Shown: piece by piece, positions 35,716-44,144 of the stretch | Position numbering within the stretch: the first letter of the stretch is position 1 | Layout: each line of letters starts with the position of its first letter | Source: Ideonella aquatica | GTDB lineage: Bacteria; Pseudomonadota; Gammaproteobacteria; Burkholderiales; Burkholderiaceae_C | Assembly: GCF_018069755.1 (NCBI RefSeq) | Contig: NZ_JAGQDE010000004.1 | Coordinates: 62,001 to 126,000, forward strand | Reading direction: 5' to 3' | DNA: 64,000 bases | Made by a program: the position numbers and the translations under genes | Notes under the pieces: generated by a model | Database searches by the model: none | What the model was told of the DNA's origin: nothing | Seen by the model: the letters and a program-made list of their open reading frames with translations, nothing else

Positions 35716-35738
35716 GGCTGCGGCCCGCCGGGCCAGCC
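35716..35738 (+). promoter_or_regulatory. GC-rich hairpin between iscR and iscS
   Basis: GGCT-GC-GGCCC, loop GCC, GGGCC-AGCC folds into nine pairs with a 2-nt bulge in the 53-nt spacer, ending 11 nt before the iscS ATG. There is no T tract, so it is not an intrinsic terminator. It could mark an mRNA processing or protection point separating iscR from iscSUA. Confidence 0.5.
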
Positions 35739-35749
35739 GCCGCTTCGCC

Positions 35750-36973
35750 ATGGACATGACCCCGCACTTCCCGATCTACCTGGACTACGGCGCGACCACG
35801 CCGGTCGATCCGCGCGTCGTCGACGCGATGATCCCCTGGCTGCGCGAGCACTTCGGCAACCCGGCCTCGCGTTCGCACGCCTGGGGCTGGGAGGCCGAGG
35901 AAGCCGTTGAGAAGGCCCGCACCCAGGTCGCTGACCTGATCGGCGCCGATCCGCGCGAGATCGTCTGGACCAGTGGCGCCACCGAGTCGAACAACCTGGC
36001 GATCAAGGGCGCGGCGCACTTCTATGGCGCCACCAAGGGCAAGCACCTCATCACTGTCAAGACCGAGCACAAGGCGGTGCTGGACACGGTGCGCGAGCTG
36101 GAGCGCCAGGGCTTCGAGGCCACCTACCTGGATGTCCAGGCGGACGGTCTGCTGGACCTGGAGGCCTTCAAGGCAGCCATCCGCCCCGACACCGTGCTGG
36201 CCTCGGTGATGCTGGTCAACAACGAGATCGGCGTGATCCAGGACATCCCGGCGATCGGCGCCATCTGCCGCGAACACGGTGTGCTGCTGCACGTCGACGC
36301 CGCCCAGGCCACCGGCAAGGTGGCGATTGACGTCAAGTCGCTGCCGGTCGACCTGATGAGCCTGGCCTCGCACAAGACCTACGGTCCCAAGGGCATCGGC
36401 GCGCTGTACGTGCGCCGCAAGCCGCGCGTGCGCCTGGAAGCCCAGATGCACGGCGGCGGCCACGAGCGCGGCCTGCGCTCGGGCACGCTGCCCACGCACC
36501 AGATCGTCGGCATGGGCGAGGCCTTCCGCATCGCCCGCGAGGAAATGGCCGGCGAACACGCCCGCATCCAGGCGCTGCATGAACGCCTGGTCAAGGGCCT
36601 GTCCGACATCGAGCAGACTTTCATCAACGGCCACCTCACCCAGCGGGTGCCGCACAACCTGAACATCTCCTTCAACTTCGTCGAGGGCGAGTCGCTGATC
36701 ATGGGCGTCAAGGGCCTGGCGGTGTCCTCGGGCTCGGCCTGCACCTCGGCCAGCCTGGAACCCAGCTATGTGCTGCGCGCGCTGGGCCGCTCGGACGAAC
36801 TGGCGCACAGCAGCTTGCGCATGACCATCGGTCGCTTCACCACCGAGGAAGAGATCGACTATGCGGTGACCGTGCTGAAGGACCGCGTGGCCAAGCTGCG
36901 CGAGCTCTCGCCGCTGTGGGACATGTACAAGGACGGTATCGATCTGTCCACGATCCAGTGGGCTGCGCACTGA
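35750..36973 (+). CDS. iscS: cysteine desulfurase IscS
   Basis: A 407-residue PLP enzyme that takes sulfur from cysteine as a persulfide and hands it to IscU and tRNA-thiolation partners. [16 protein letters not shown] is the N-terminal signature. [18 protein letters not shown] holds PLP lysine Lys209, and [20 protein letters not shown] holds the persulfide Cys331 on the mobile loop. The C-terminus [13 protein letters not shown] is the IscU-binding end. The ATG at 35750 is used; an ATG two codons later is possible. Cytoplasmic. Confidence 0.98.
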   Translation: MDMTPHFPIYLDYGATTPVDPRVVDAMIPWLREHFGNPASRSHAWGWEAEEAVEKARTQVADLIGADPREIVWTSGATESNNLAIKGAAHFYGATKGKHLITVKTEHKAVLDTVRELERQGFEATYLDVQADGLLDLEAFKAAIRPDTVLASVMLVNNEIGVIQDIPAIGAICREHGVLLHVDAAQATGKVAIDVKSLPVDLMSLASHKTYGPKGIGALYVRRKPRVRLEAQMHGGGHERGLRSGTLPTHQIVGMGEAFRIAREEMAGEHARIQALHERLVKGLSDIEQTFINGHLTQRVPHNLNISFNFVEGESLIMGVKGLAVSSGSACTSASLEPSYVLRALGRSDELAHSSLRMTIGRFTTEEEIDYAVTVLKDRVAKLRELSPLWDMYKDGIDLSTIQWAAH

Positions 36974-37001
36974 CACGCGCCCACCACTCTGGAGAAACCA
37001 A

Positions 37002-37397
37002 ATGGCATACAGCGACAAGGTCATTGACCACTACGAAAACCCCCGCAACGTCGGCGCCTTCGACAAGGGCGACGAGGATGTCGGCACCGGCATGGTCGGC
37101 GCGCCGGCCTGCGGCGACGTGATGAAGCTGCAGATCAAGGTCAACGCCGACACCGGCCTGATCGAGGACGCGCGGTTCAAGACCTATGGCTGCGGCTCGG
37201 CGATTGCCAGCAGCTCGCTGGTCACCGAGTGGGTCAAGGGCAAGTCGCTCGACCAGGCGCTGGCGATCAAGAACACCCAGATCGCCGAGGAACTGGCGCT
37301 GCCGCCGGTGAAGATCCATTGCTCGATCCTGGCCGAGGACGCGATCAAGGCCGCGGTGGACGACTACCGCGCCCGCCACGGCGCCAAGGCGGACTGA
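37002..37397 (+). CDS. iscU: Fe-S cluster scaffold IscU
   Basis: A 131-residue scaffold on which [2Fe-2S] and [4Fe-4S] clusters are built. Ligands are Cys37 with Asp39 ([13 protein letters not shown]), Cys64 ([11 protein letters not shown]) and Cys107 ([12 protein letters not shown]). LPPVK at 100-104 is the HscA recognition motif. GGAG precedes the ATG by about 8 nt. It lies 28 nt after iscS and 4 nt before iscA. Confidence 0.98.
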   Translation: MAYSDKVIDHYENPRNVGAFDKGDEDVGTGMVGAPACGDVMKLQIKVNADTGLIEDARFKTYGCGSAIASSSLVTEWVKGKSLDQALAIKNTQIAEELALPPVKIHCSILAEDAIKAAVDDYRARHGAKAD

Positions 37398-37401
37398 GCC
37401 G

Positions 37402-37725
37402 ATGGCCGTCACCCTGACCGAGGCGGCTGCGCGCCACGTCACCCGCTACCTGGCCCGCCGGGGCAAGGGCGTGGGCGTGCGCCTGGGCGTCAAGACCACC
37501 GGCTGCTCGGGCCTGGCCTACAAGCTCGAGTACGCCGACGACATCGCCCCCGAGGACATCATCTTCGAGGGCCATGGCGTGAAGGTGCTGGTCGACCCGA
37601 AGAGCCTGCCCTACATCGATGGCACCGAGTTGGATTTTGTCCGCGAGGGCCTGAACGAGGGCTTCAAGTTCCACAACCCGCGCGAGAAAGACCGCTGCGG
37701 CTGCGGCGAATCGTTCCGCGTCTGA
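37402..37725 (+). CDS. iscA: Fe-S cluster assembly protein IscA
   Basis: A 107-residue A-type carrier with Cys35 in [13 protein letters not shown] and Cys99/Cys101 in [11 protein letters not shown], the three conserved ligands. It helps convert or deliver [4Fe-4S] clusters to target enzymes. The start follows the iscU stop by 4 nt. A hairpin with a T tract lies 25 nt after its stop, before hscB. Confidence 0.97.
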   Translation: MAVTLTEAAARHVTRYLARRGKGVGVRLGVKTTGCSGLAYKLEYADDIAPEDIIFEGHGVKVLVDPKSLPYIDGTELDFVREGLNEGFKFHNPREKDRCGCGESFRV

Positions 37726-37749
37726 CCGACAATCACCGCCCGTCCGCCG

Positions 37750-37779
37750 GGGCGCCGCGCCTGTCGCCGCGCCCTTTTT
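37750..37779 (+). terminator. possible attenuator hairpin between iscA and hscB
   Basis: GGGCGC (37750-37755) and GCGCCC (37769-37774) pair around a 13-nt loop and are followed directly by five T. The short stem and long loop suggest partial termination inside the isc operon, not complete. Confidence 0.5.
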
Positions 37780-37924
37780 CGTGCCTGACACCGATGCGTC
37801 CCCGCCTGTCCTGCTCCCTGTTGCCGCCCCAAGGCCCGTTTCTTGCGCGCCTGCCGCGCAGCCGGGCTGGTGCGCCGTGGCAGGACGCCGGCCTGTTCGA
37901 GAACCCCCATTCGCGACGCCGGTC

Positions 37925-38443
37925 ATGAAACTCCAGGACGACGATTTCACCCTCTTCGGCGTGCCCGCCACCTTCGCGCAGACGCGCAGCCAGCTCGACG
38001 AGCGCTGGCGCCAGCTGCAGGCCCAGGTTCACCCGGACCGCTTTGCCGCCGAAGGCGCCGCCGCCCAGCGCGTGGCCATGCAGTGGGCGGTGCGGGTGAA
38101 TGAGGCCTATGCCCGCCTGAAGGATCCGCTGGCGCGCGCCCAGTACCTGTGCGAGCTGCGCGGCGCGGCGATCGACGCCGAGCGCAACACCGCCATGCCC
38201 ACGGCCTTCCTGATGCAGCAGATGCAGTGGCGCGAGGCGCTGGACGAGGCCGGCGACCTGGCCGCGGTCGAGGCTCTCGATGACGACGTCGCCCGCCATG
38301 AGCGCAGCCTGTTCGATGAGGTGGCCCGCCTGCTCGATCAGCAGGGGGATGCCGCCGCCGCGGCGCAGCAGGTGCGCGCCCTGATGTTCGTCCAGCGTTT
38401 CCGGGCCGACCTGTCGCGTCGGCTGGAGGCCCTGGACCCCTGA
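37925..38443 (+). CDS. hscB: co-chaperone HscB
   Basis: A 172-residue J-domain co-chaperone from the ATG at 37925. An open frame begins 48 codons earlier but its N-terminal part is unlike HscB. The J domain starts DDFTLFGVPATF and contains the HPD tripeptide (36-38) in QVHPDRF. The C-terminal three-helix bundle (about 95-170) binds IscU. HscB brings loaded IscU to HscA and stimulates its ATPase. The 199-nt iscA-hscB spacer is unusually long for this operon and holds the attenuator-like hairpin. Confidence 0.96.
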   Translation: MKLQDDDFTLFGVPATFAQTRSQLDERWRQLQAQVHPDRFAAEGAAAQRVAMQWAVRVNEAYARLKDPLARAQYLCELRGAAIDAERNTAMPTAFLMQQMQWREALDEAGDLAAVEALDDDVARHERSLFDEVARLLDQQGDAAAAAQQVRALMFVQRFRADLSRRLEALDP

Positions 38444-38455
38444 CCCGGATTCCCG

Positions 38456-40312
38456 ATGGCACTGCTTCAGATCTCCGAACCCGGCCAGGCGCCGGACCCG
38501 CACCAGCGCCGCATCGCGGTGGGCATCGACCTGGGCACGACCAACTCGCTGGTGGCCTCGCTGCGCCATGGCGTGGCCGAATGCCTGCCCGACGACCAGG
38601 GCCGGCTGATGCTGCCCTCGATCGTGCGCTACCTGGGCGAGGGCCGGCGCCAGCTCGGCTGGGAGGCGGCGGCGCACCAGGCCGAGGACCCGGAGAACAC
38701 CATCGTCTCGGTCAAGCGCTTCATGGGGCGTGGCCTGTCCGACATCGCAGGTGCGGCCAAGCTGCCGTATCGCTTTATGGACCAACCCGGCATGCTGGCG
38801 CTGCAGACCCGCGAGGGCGTGAAGTCGCCGGTCGAGGTCTCGGCCGAGATCCTGGCCACGCTGCGCCAGCGCGCCGAGGACACCTTCAACGACGATCTGT
38901 ACGGCGCGGTGATCACCGTGCCGGCCTATTTTGACGATGCCCAGCGCCAGGCCACCAAGGACGCGGCGCAACTGGCCGGCTTGAACGTTCTGCGCCTGAT
39001 CAACGAGCCCACCGCCGCGGCCGTGGCCTACGGCCTGGACAACGCGCTGGAGGGCCTGTACGCCGTCTACGACCTGGGCGGCGGCACCTTCGACATCTCG
39101 TTGCTGCGCCTGACGCGCGGGGTCTTTGAGGTGGTGGCCACCGGCGGCGATGCCGCGCTGGGCGGTGACGACTTCGACCAGGCGATTGCCGACTGGGCGC
39201 TGCACCAGGCGGGCCTGGCCGTTGGCACGGCAGGCGACCGGCGGGCGCTGCTGGTGGCGGCGCGCGCCGCCAAGGAAGCCCTGACGGCCGCGGACCAGAC
39301 GGCGCTGGTGGCTGAACTCTCCACCGGCCGCCTGGCCCTGCCGCTGAACCGCACGCAGTTCGACACGCTGACCCGGCCCCTGGTCGACCGCACGCTGGCG
39401 GCGGTGCGCAAGGTGCTGCGCGATGCCAAGGTGCAGCGCGACGAGGTGCAGGGCGTGGTGATGGTGGGTGGCTCCACCCGCATGCCGGCGGTGCGCACCG
39501 CGGTGGGCGAATTCTTCGCCCGCGAGCCGCTGACCAACCTGAACCCCGACGAGGTGGTGGCGCTGGGCGCCGCCATCCAGGCCAACGCCCTGGCTGGCAA
39601 TGCCCAGGACGGCGAATTGCTGCTGCTGGACGTGATCCCGCTGTCGCTGGGCCTGGAGATGATGGGCGGCCTGGTCGAGCGCGTGATCGAGCGCAACAGC
39701 ACCATCCCGGTGGCCAAGGCACAGGATTTCACCACCTTCAAGGACGGACAGACCGCGATGGCCGTGCATGTGGTGCAGGGCGAGCGCGAGCTGGTGGCCG
39801 ATTGCCGCTCGCTGGCGCGTTTCGAGCTGCGCGGCATTCCGCCGATGGCAGCGGGGGCGGCGCGTATCCGCGTGACCTTCCAGGTCGATGCCGACGGGCT
39901 GCTCAGCGTGTCAGCGCGCGAGCAGACCAGTGGCGTCGAGGCCGCGGTGCAGGTCAAGCCCAGCTACGGCCTGGCCGACGAGCAGATCGCCCGCATGCTG
40001 CAGGACGGCTTTGCCAGCGCCGAGGCCGACATGCAGGCCCGCACCCTGCGCGAGGCCCAGGTTGAGGCCGAGCGCATGACGCTGGCCACCCGCGCCGCGC
40101 TGGCCGCCGACGGCGAACTGCTGAGCGACGACGAACGCACCGCGATCAACGGGCTGCTGCAACAGCTGACCGAGGCCGCCCGCGGCAGCGACGCCGCGGC
40201 CCTGACCGCCGCCACCGAGGCCCTGGCCACCGGCACCGAAGCCTTTGCCGCCGCGCGCATGAACCGCGGCATCCAGGCCGCGCTGACCGGTCAACGCATC
40301 GACAACCTTTGA
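38456..40312 (+). CDS. hscA: Hsp70-type chaperone HscA
   Basis: A 618-residue specialised Hsp70. The nucleotide-binding domain has [60 protein letters not shown] and [16 protein letters not shown]. The substrate domain starts near residue 385 ([17 protein letters not shown]). It binds the LPPVK motif of IscU and drives cluster release by ATP hydrolysis. Starts 12 nt after hscB and is followed by fdx after 16 nt. Confidence 0.98.
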   Translation: MALLQISEPGQAPDPHQRRIAVGIDLGTTNSLVASLRHGVAECLPDDQGRLMLPSIVRYLGEGRRQLGWEAAAHQAEDPENTIVSVKRFMGRGLSDIAGAAKLPYRFMDQPGMLALQTREGVKSPVEVSAEILATLRQRAEDTFNDDLYGAVITVPAYFDDAQRQATKDAAQLAGLNVLRLINEPTAAAVAYGLDNALEGLYAVYDLGGGTFDISLLRLTRGVFEVVATGGDAALGGDDFDQAIADWALHQAGLAVGTAGDRRALLVAARAAKEALTAADQTALVAELSTGRLALPLNRTQFDTLTRPLVDRTLAAVRKVLRDAKVQRDEVQGVVMVGGSTRMPAVRTAVGEFFAREPLTNLNPDEVVALGAAIQANALAGNAQDGELLLLDVIPLSLGLEMMGGLVERVIERNSTIPVAKAQDFTTFKDGQTAMAVHVVQGERELVADCRSLARFELRGIPPMAAGAARIRVTFQVDADGLLSVSAREQTSGVEAAVQVKPSYGLADEQIARMLQDGFASAEADMQARTLREAQVEAERMTLATRAALAADGELLSDDERTAINGLLQQLTEAARGSDAAALTAATEALATGTEAFAAARMNRGIQAALTGQRIDNL

Positions 40313-40328
40313 CCCCGACAACCGAACC

Positions 40329-40667
40329 ATGCCGACCATCACCGTCCTGCCCCACGCCGAGCTGTGTCCCGAGGGGGATGTGATCGAGGTGGCTGCCGGC
40401 ACCTCGGTCTGCGAGGCGCTGCTGGACAGCGGCATCGCGATCGAGCACGCCTGCGAAATGAGCTGCGCCTGCACCACCTGCCACGTGGTCGTGCGCGAGG
40501 GCTATGCGTCGCTGGGCGATCCGGACGAGGTTGAGGAAGACCTGCTGGACAAGGCCTGGGGTCTGACGCCGGTGTCGCGTCTGTCCTGCCAGGCGATCGT
40601 GGCTCAGACCGACCTGACGATCGAGATCCCGAAATACACGATCAATCACGCCCGCGAGAACCACTGA
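40329..40667 (+). CDS. fdx: isc-type [2Fe-2S] ferredoxin
   Basis: A 112-residue adrenodoxin-type ferredoxin. Cluster ligands are Cys42, Cys48, Cys51 and Cys87 (CEMSCACTTC and RLSCQA). It supplies electrons for cluster assembly on IscU. It ends the isc operon; no iscX follows, as is usual for Burkholderiales. A weak 5-bp stem lies in the 54 nt before the convergent small unknown gene. Confidence 0.97.
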   Translation: MPTITVLPHAELCPEGDVIEVAAGTSVCEALLDSGIAIEHACEMSCACTTCHVVVREGYASLGDPDEVEEDLLDKAWGLTPVSRLSCQAIVAQTDLTIEIPKYTINHARENH

Positions 40668-40721
40668 GACCGCGCTGCGGCGCTCAGGTGACCCGTTCCG
40701 CGCGGGTGTGGAGCAGGGCGC

Positions 40722-41009
40722 TCAGCCGGCGCGGCGCGTCCGCCACTGCTGCAGCGGCCAGATCCAGCGGGCCCAGGTGCTGTCGTGGCCGCGGCGCACT
40801 TCAGCGGGGGCATCGCGCTCGTCCAACAGCCCGTGACCGCTCAGATGACCCAGCAAGAGCTTCAGGTCCTGGGCGGGCAGGCCGCTTTCGCGCAGCAACT
40901 CGGGCTCGGCCACATGACGCTGGGAGAGCTGGTTCAATACGCGGCGATGTCCCATCCGCCGGAAGGCCGGTGGCAGGTCTGGCCAGGCCTTGAGCTTGTA
41001 GGTCTTCAT
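40722..41009 (-). CDS. small conserved-type hypothetical protein with possible winged-helix
   Basis: A 95-residue basic protein. After MKTYKLKAWPDLPPAFRRMG, the stretch RVLNQLSQRHVAEPELLRES with GLPAQDLKLLLGHLSGHGLL resembles a small winged helix-turn-helix. The tail has Trp-rich WARWIWPLQQW. No family is recognised and DNA binding is inference. It faces tsaD across a 166-nt divergent region containing a 15-nt dyad that might be its operator. Confidence 0.65.
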   Translation of the reverse strand: MKTYKLKAWPDLPPAFRRMGHRRVLNQLSQRHVAEPELLRESGLPAQDLKLLLGHLSGHGLLDERDAPAEVRRGHDSTWARWIWPLQQWRTRRAG

Positions 41010-41072
41010 GTTCCCAACGCTTGTCTGTGTCTGTTGTGGCGGACCATGCGGTGCAACGACTACACCGTTACG

Positions 41073-41087
41073 GACAAGAATATTGTC
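41073..41087. promoter_or_regulatory. inverted repeat in the divergent region before tsaD
   Basis: GACAA-GAATA-TTGTC is a dyad with 5-bp arms in the divergent region, 64 nt from the small unknown gene and 89 nt before tsaD. It stands out as an AT-rich patch in GC-rich surroundings. A TTGACG at 41105-41110 may be a -35 for tsaD. Confidence 0.4.
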
Positions 41088-41175
41088 TGTCCCCGCCCCC
41101 TAGGTTGACGCAGTTCAACTTCCAATTGATGAAAATGAGAAGACCATGTATGGAAGCCGCCACAGCGATCAACCC

Positions 41176-42222
41176 ATGAACACCCCGACCTGGCAGGTGC
41201 TGGGCATCGAATCCTCGTGCGACGAGACCGGCGTGGCGCTGGTGGACGCCCAGCCCGGTGCGGTGCCGCGGCTGCGCGCCCACGCACTGCACAGCCAGGT
41301 GTCCATGCACCAGGCCTATGGCGGGGTGGTTCCTGAACTCGCCTCGCGCGATCACATCCGCCGGGTGCTGCCGCTGACCCGGCAGGTGCTGGCGCAGGCC
41401 GCCGCGTCGCTGGCCGAGGTGGACGTGCTGGCCTACACGCGCGGCCCAGGCCTGGCCGGCGCCCTGCTGGTGGGGGCGGGCACCGCTTGCGCGCTGGCGG
41501 CGGCGCTGGGCAAGCCCACGCTGGGTGTGCACCACCTGGAGGGGCACCTGCTGTCGCCCTTCCTGTCGGCCGACCCGCCCGAATTTCCCTTCGTGGCCCT
41601 GCTGGTGTCGGGCGGCCACACGCAGCTGATGCGGGTGGACGGCGTGGGCAGCTATGCGCTGCTGGGCGAGACCATCGACGACGCGGCGGGCGAGGCCTTC
41701 GACAAGTCGGCCAAGCTGCTGGGCCTGGGCTATCCGGGCGGACCGGCGCTGTCCCGGCTGGCTGAGCAGGGCGATCCGGCGGCCTTCGACCTGCCGCGCC
41801 CGCTGTTGCACCAGCCCAACCTGGACTTTTCCTTCGCCGGCCTTAAGACGGCGGTGGCCACCGCCTTGCGCAAGCTGGGCCCGCAGCCCACGGCGCAGCA
41901 GCAGGCCGACCTGGCGGCCAGCACCCAGGCGGCGATTGTCGAGGTGCTGGTGCGCAAGTCGATCAAGGCAGTGCAGGCCAGCGGCCTGCGGCGCCTGGTG
42001 GTGGCCGGCGGAGTCGGCGCCAACCAGGCGCTGCGTGCGCAGCTCGATGCGCAGGCGGCGCGCCGCGGCTGGCGGGTGCACTACCCGGAGCTGTCACTGT
42101 GCACCGACAACGGCGCGATGATCGCGCTGGCCGCCGCCATGCGCCTGCAGGCCGGTCTGGAGCAGGCCACGGCCGACTACCGCTTCGAGGTCCGGCCGCG
42201 CTGGGCGCTGGCCGGCGCCTGA
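41176..42222 (+). CDS. tsaD: tRNA N6-adenosine threonylcarbamoyltransferase TsaD
   Basis: A 348-residue TsaD, which transfers threonylcarbamoyl to A37 of tRNAs reading ANN codons. [15 protein letters not shown] opens the ASKHA fold; the metal-binding motif HHLEGHLLS gives His120 and His124. [31 protein letters not shown] and [13 protein letters not shown] are also conserved. The ATG at 41176 matches family N-termini; ATG 41146 would add ten atypical residues. The stop is 4 nt from that of the convergent Hsp20 gene. Confidence 0.96.
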   Translation: MNTPTWQVLGIESSCDETGVALVDAQPGAVPRLRAHALHSQVSMHQAYGGVVPELASRDHIRRVLPLTRQVLAQAAASLAEVDVLAYTRGPGLAGALLVGAGTACALAAALGKPTLGVHHLEGHLLSPFLSADPPEFPFVALLVSGGHTQLMRVDGVGSYALLGETIDDAAGEAFDKSAKLLGLGYPGGPALSRLAEQGDPAAFDLPRPLLHQPNLDFSFAGLKTAVATALRKLGPQPTAQQQADLAASTQAAIVEVLVRKSIKAVQASGLRRLVVAGGVGANQALRAQLDAQAARRGWRVHYPELSLCTDNGAMIALAAAMRLQAGLEQATADYRFEVRPRWALAGA

Positions 42223-42226
42223 GGGG

Positions 42227-42667
42227 TCAGTGCACCTCAAGCTGTGAGGCGGTGGCAGCGCCGCGCTTGGCCAGCGTGAGCGTCAGCACACCGTTGTCCA
42301 GCCGGGCTTCCGAGGCCGACTGGTCGATCTCCACCGGCAGCGTGAAGCTGCGCGCAAAGGCGCCGCTGGCGCGCTCGCGGTACAGACGGCGCTCACTGGG
42401 CCGGGCCTCATTGTCCTGGCGCACCGCGGCCGACAGGCTGATGCGGCGGCCCTCGATCTGCACCTTCACGTCCTCACGGGCGACGCCCGGCAGGTCGGCC
42501 TGGACCACGTAGGCCTGGGCGGTTTCGGTGATGTCCAGTGCCGGCGTGCGGGCGCTGCTGTCGGCAGCGGTGGGCGTGGTGAAGCGATCGAAGAAATGCT
42601 CATCGAAGAGGCGTTCGATGGACCGCGAGAAGTCGCTGGAATGGCGGCCTACGGGGACGAGAAACAT
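42227..42667 (-). CDS. Hsp20 small heat-shock protein
   Basis: A 146-residue alpha-crystallin-domain chaperone. The core (about 40-135) starts PALDITETAQAYVVQADLPG and ends LDNGVLTLTLAKRG, the conserved G.L.L motif. FARSFTLPVEIDQ is the middle strand. It holds unfolding proteins in an ATP-independent way. Upstream lies a sigma-32-like promoter, and the AGGAG ribosome site can pair into a small hairpin, so heat could act on both transcription and translation. Divergent from the solute-binding protein gene. Confidence 0.94.
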   Translation of the reverse strand: MFLVPVGRHSSDFSRSIERLFDEHFFDRFTTPTAADSSARTPALDITETAQAYVVQADLPGVAREDVKVQIEGRRISLSAAVRQDNEARPSERRLYRERASGAFARSFTLPVEIDQSASEARLDNGVLTLTLAKRGAATASQLEVH

Positions 42668-42669
42668 GG

Positions 42670-42682
42670 TGCAGCTCCTACA
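42670..42682 (-). promoter_or_regulatory. hairpin over the Hsp20 ribosome-binding site (possible thermosensor)
   Basis: In the minus-strand RNA, UGUAG-GAG-CUGCA can form five pairs (one U-G) around a GAG loop, placing AGGAG partly in the stem, 7 nt before the AUG. The U-G pair exists only in the minus transcript. It is too small to be certain. Confidence 0.35.
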
Positions 42683-42717
42683 ATCTGGGGTGACGGACCG
42701 ATCGCGGTGACGCTGTG

Positions 42718-42786
42718 CATCGGCCCATGCCGCTCATCTGGAAGCGGCTTTTTTGTTTTCAAGGGCCCATCCTGCACGGGCCGATG
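42718..42786. repeat. 9-bp inverted repeat enclosing a terminator-like hairpin
   Basis: CATCGGCCC (42718-42726) and GGGCCGATG (42778-42786) are perfect inverted repeats. Between them, GCCGCT-8 nt-AGCGGC (42729-42748) is followed on the plus strand by six T. The set lies between two divergent genes, so it is either a leader structure of the solute-binding protein mRNA or part of the Hsp20 promoter. Confidence 0.55.
42734..42765 (-). promoter_or_regulatory. sigma-32-like heat-shock promoter for the Hsp20 gene
   Basis: On the minus strand CCCTTGAA (42765-42758) equals the sigma-32 -35 core. After a 16-nt A-rich spacer, CCAGATGA (42741-42734) partly matches the CCCCATNTA -10. Start of transcription would be about 60-65 nt before the Hsp20 ATG. 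Confidence 0.55.
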
Positions 42787-42797
42787 AGGTGGATGTG

Positions 42798-44087
42798 ATG
42801 CATCAAGTCGACGGTGGACGTCGCGCCCTGGTGGGGTCGGGCCTCGCGCTGGCGGCGGCGCCCGTACTGGCGCTGCGCGCGGGCGAGCCGATCCGCCTGG
42901 CCATGATTGAAGGGCTCTCCGGCGCCTTCGGCAATGCCGGCGAGGCGGTCTGGCGCAACCTGCTGTGGGCGGTGGAGCGGGTCAATGCCCGCGGCGGGGC
43001 TCGCTTGCCCGGCGGCGCGCGGCCGCTGCAGCTGCTGCGCATGGACAGCAAGGGCAACACCGAAGAGGCGCTGTCGCAGCTGAAGCTGGCCAGCGACCAG
43101 GGCATCGCCTTTGTGCTGCAAGGCAACAGCTCGGCGGTGGCCGCAGCGCTGATCGACGCCATCAACAAGCGCAACGAGCGCGAGCCGGCAGCGCGCCAGC
43201 TGTTCCTGAACTACTCGGCGGTTGAGCCGGCCCTGACGCAGGAGAAGTGCAGCTTCTGGCACTTCCGCTTCGATGCCCATGCCGACATGCGGCTGGAGGC
43301 GCTGACCGAGGTGATGCGCACCGATGCGCGCCTGAAGAAGGTCTACCTGATCGGCCAGGACTACAGCTTTGGCCAGCACGTGGTGCGGCAGGCCCGGGCG
43401 ATGCTGGCGCGCAAGCGGCCCGACATCGAGATCGTCGGCGAGGAGCTGCATCCGATGGGCCGGGTCAAGGACTTCCTGCCCTACGCCACCAAGATCCGCG
43501 CCAGCGGTGCCCAGGCGGTGCTGACTGGCAACTGGGGCAATGACTTGACGCTGCTGGTCAAGGCGGTGCGCGACCTGGGCCTGGCGCCGCGCTTCTACAC
43601 GTTCTACGGCAACGCGCTGGGTGTGCCGGCCACGCTGTCGGAGGCTGGCGTGGGTGCCGTGGTCGCGGTGGCTGAATGGCACCCGAACGCGGGCGACGCG
43701 GGCTCGGCGGCGATGGTCCAGGCCTTCCGCCGGCGCTTTCCCGATCCGCGCGAAGACTACCTGCACGCCCGCATGCAGGTCCTGGTCGAGATGCTGGTGC
43801 AGGCCATCGAGAAGGCGCGCAGCACCGAGGCCGCTGCGGTGGCGCGGGCGCTGGAAGGCCTGAAGTTCGACGGCCGCGGCCTAGGCGTGCCGCACCGTGG
43901 CGAGATGCGCGCCGCCGACCACCAGTTCCTGCAGCCGCTGTATGTCAGCGTGATGGACCGCGCGGGGCCGGGTGGCCTGGCCTTTGATGTCGAGGGCTCG
44001 GGTTTCGGCTTTCGCACCGTGCGGCGCTTCGAGGTGGACGAGCTGGTGCCGGCCCTGAGCTGCCGAATGACGCGGCCCGCCGCCTGA
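42798..44087 (+). CDS. ABC transporter substrate-binding protein, branched-chain amino acid type
   Basis: A 429-residue periplasmic binding protein of the LivK/HAAT family. GRRALVGSGLALAAAPVLAL forms a signal with a twin arginine, so Tat export is possible. The mature part starts EPIRLAMIEGLSGAFGNAGE, the usual ligand-pocket strand, and contains YLIGQDYSFGQHVVRQARAM and VLTGNWGNDLTLLVKAVRDL. No permease or ATPase genes adjoin it, so it is an orphan receptor; ligand unknown. The ATG at 42798 has GAGGTGG upstream. A strong terminator follows. Confidence 0.88.
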   Translation: MHQVDGGRRALVGSGLALAAAPVLALRAGEPIRLAMIEGLSGAFGNAGEAVWRNLLWAVERVNARGGARLPGGARPLQLLRMDSKGNTEEALSQLKLASDQGIAFVLQGNSSAVAAALIDAINKRNEREPAARQLFLNYSAVEPALTQEKCSFWHFRFDAHADMRLEALTEVMRTDARLKKVYLIGQDYSFGQHVVRQARAMLARKRPDIEIVGEELHPMGRVKDFLPYATKIRASGAQAVLTGNWGNDLTLLVKAVRDLGLAPRFYTFYGNALGVPATLSEAGVGAVVAVAEWHPNAGDAGSAAMVQAFRRRFPDPREDYLHARMQVLVEMLVQAIEKARSTEAAAVARALEGLKFDGRGLGVPHRGEMRAADHQFLQPLYVSVMDRAGPGGLAFDVEGSGFGFRTVRRFEVDELVPALSCRMTRPAA

Positions 44088-44100
44088 TCTGCGCATGAAA

Positions 44101-44123
44101 AAAGCCGCCCCGGGGGCGGCTTT
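44101..44123. terminator. bidirectional intrinsic terminator
   Basis: AAAGCCGCCC, loop CGG, GGGCGGCTTT: a 10-bp stem with six A before and three T after, between the convergent solute-binding protein and metalloprotease genes. Confidence 0.88.
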
Positions 44124-44144
44124 CGTGGGCAGGATCGGCGCGCC

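Noticed and set aside
37781-37924. A 48-residue N-terminal extension of HscB
   Set aside because: The extension is Pro/Ala/Arg-rich, unlike HscB, and includes the spacer after the attenuator-like hairpin; ATG 37925 fits the J domain start.
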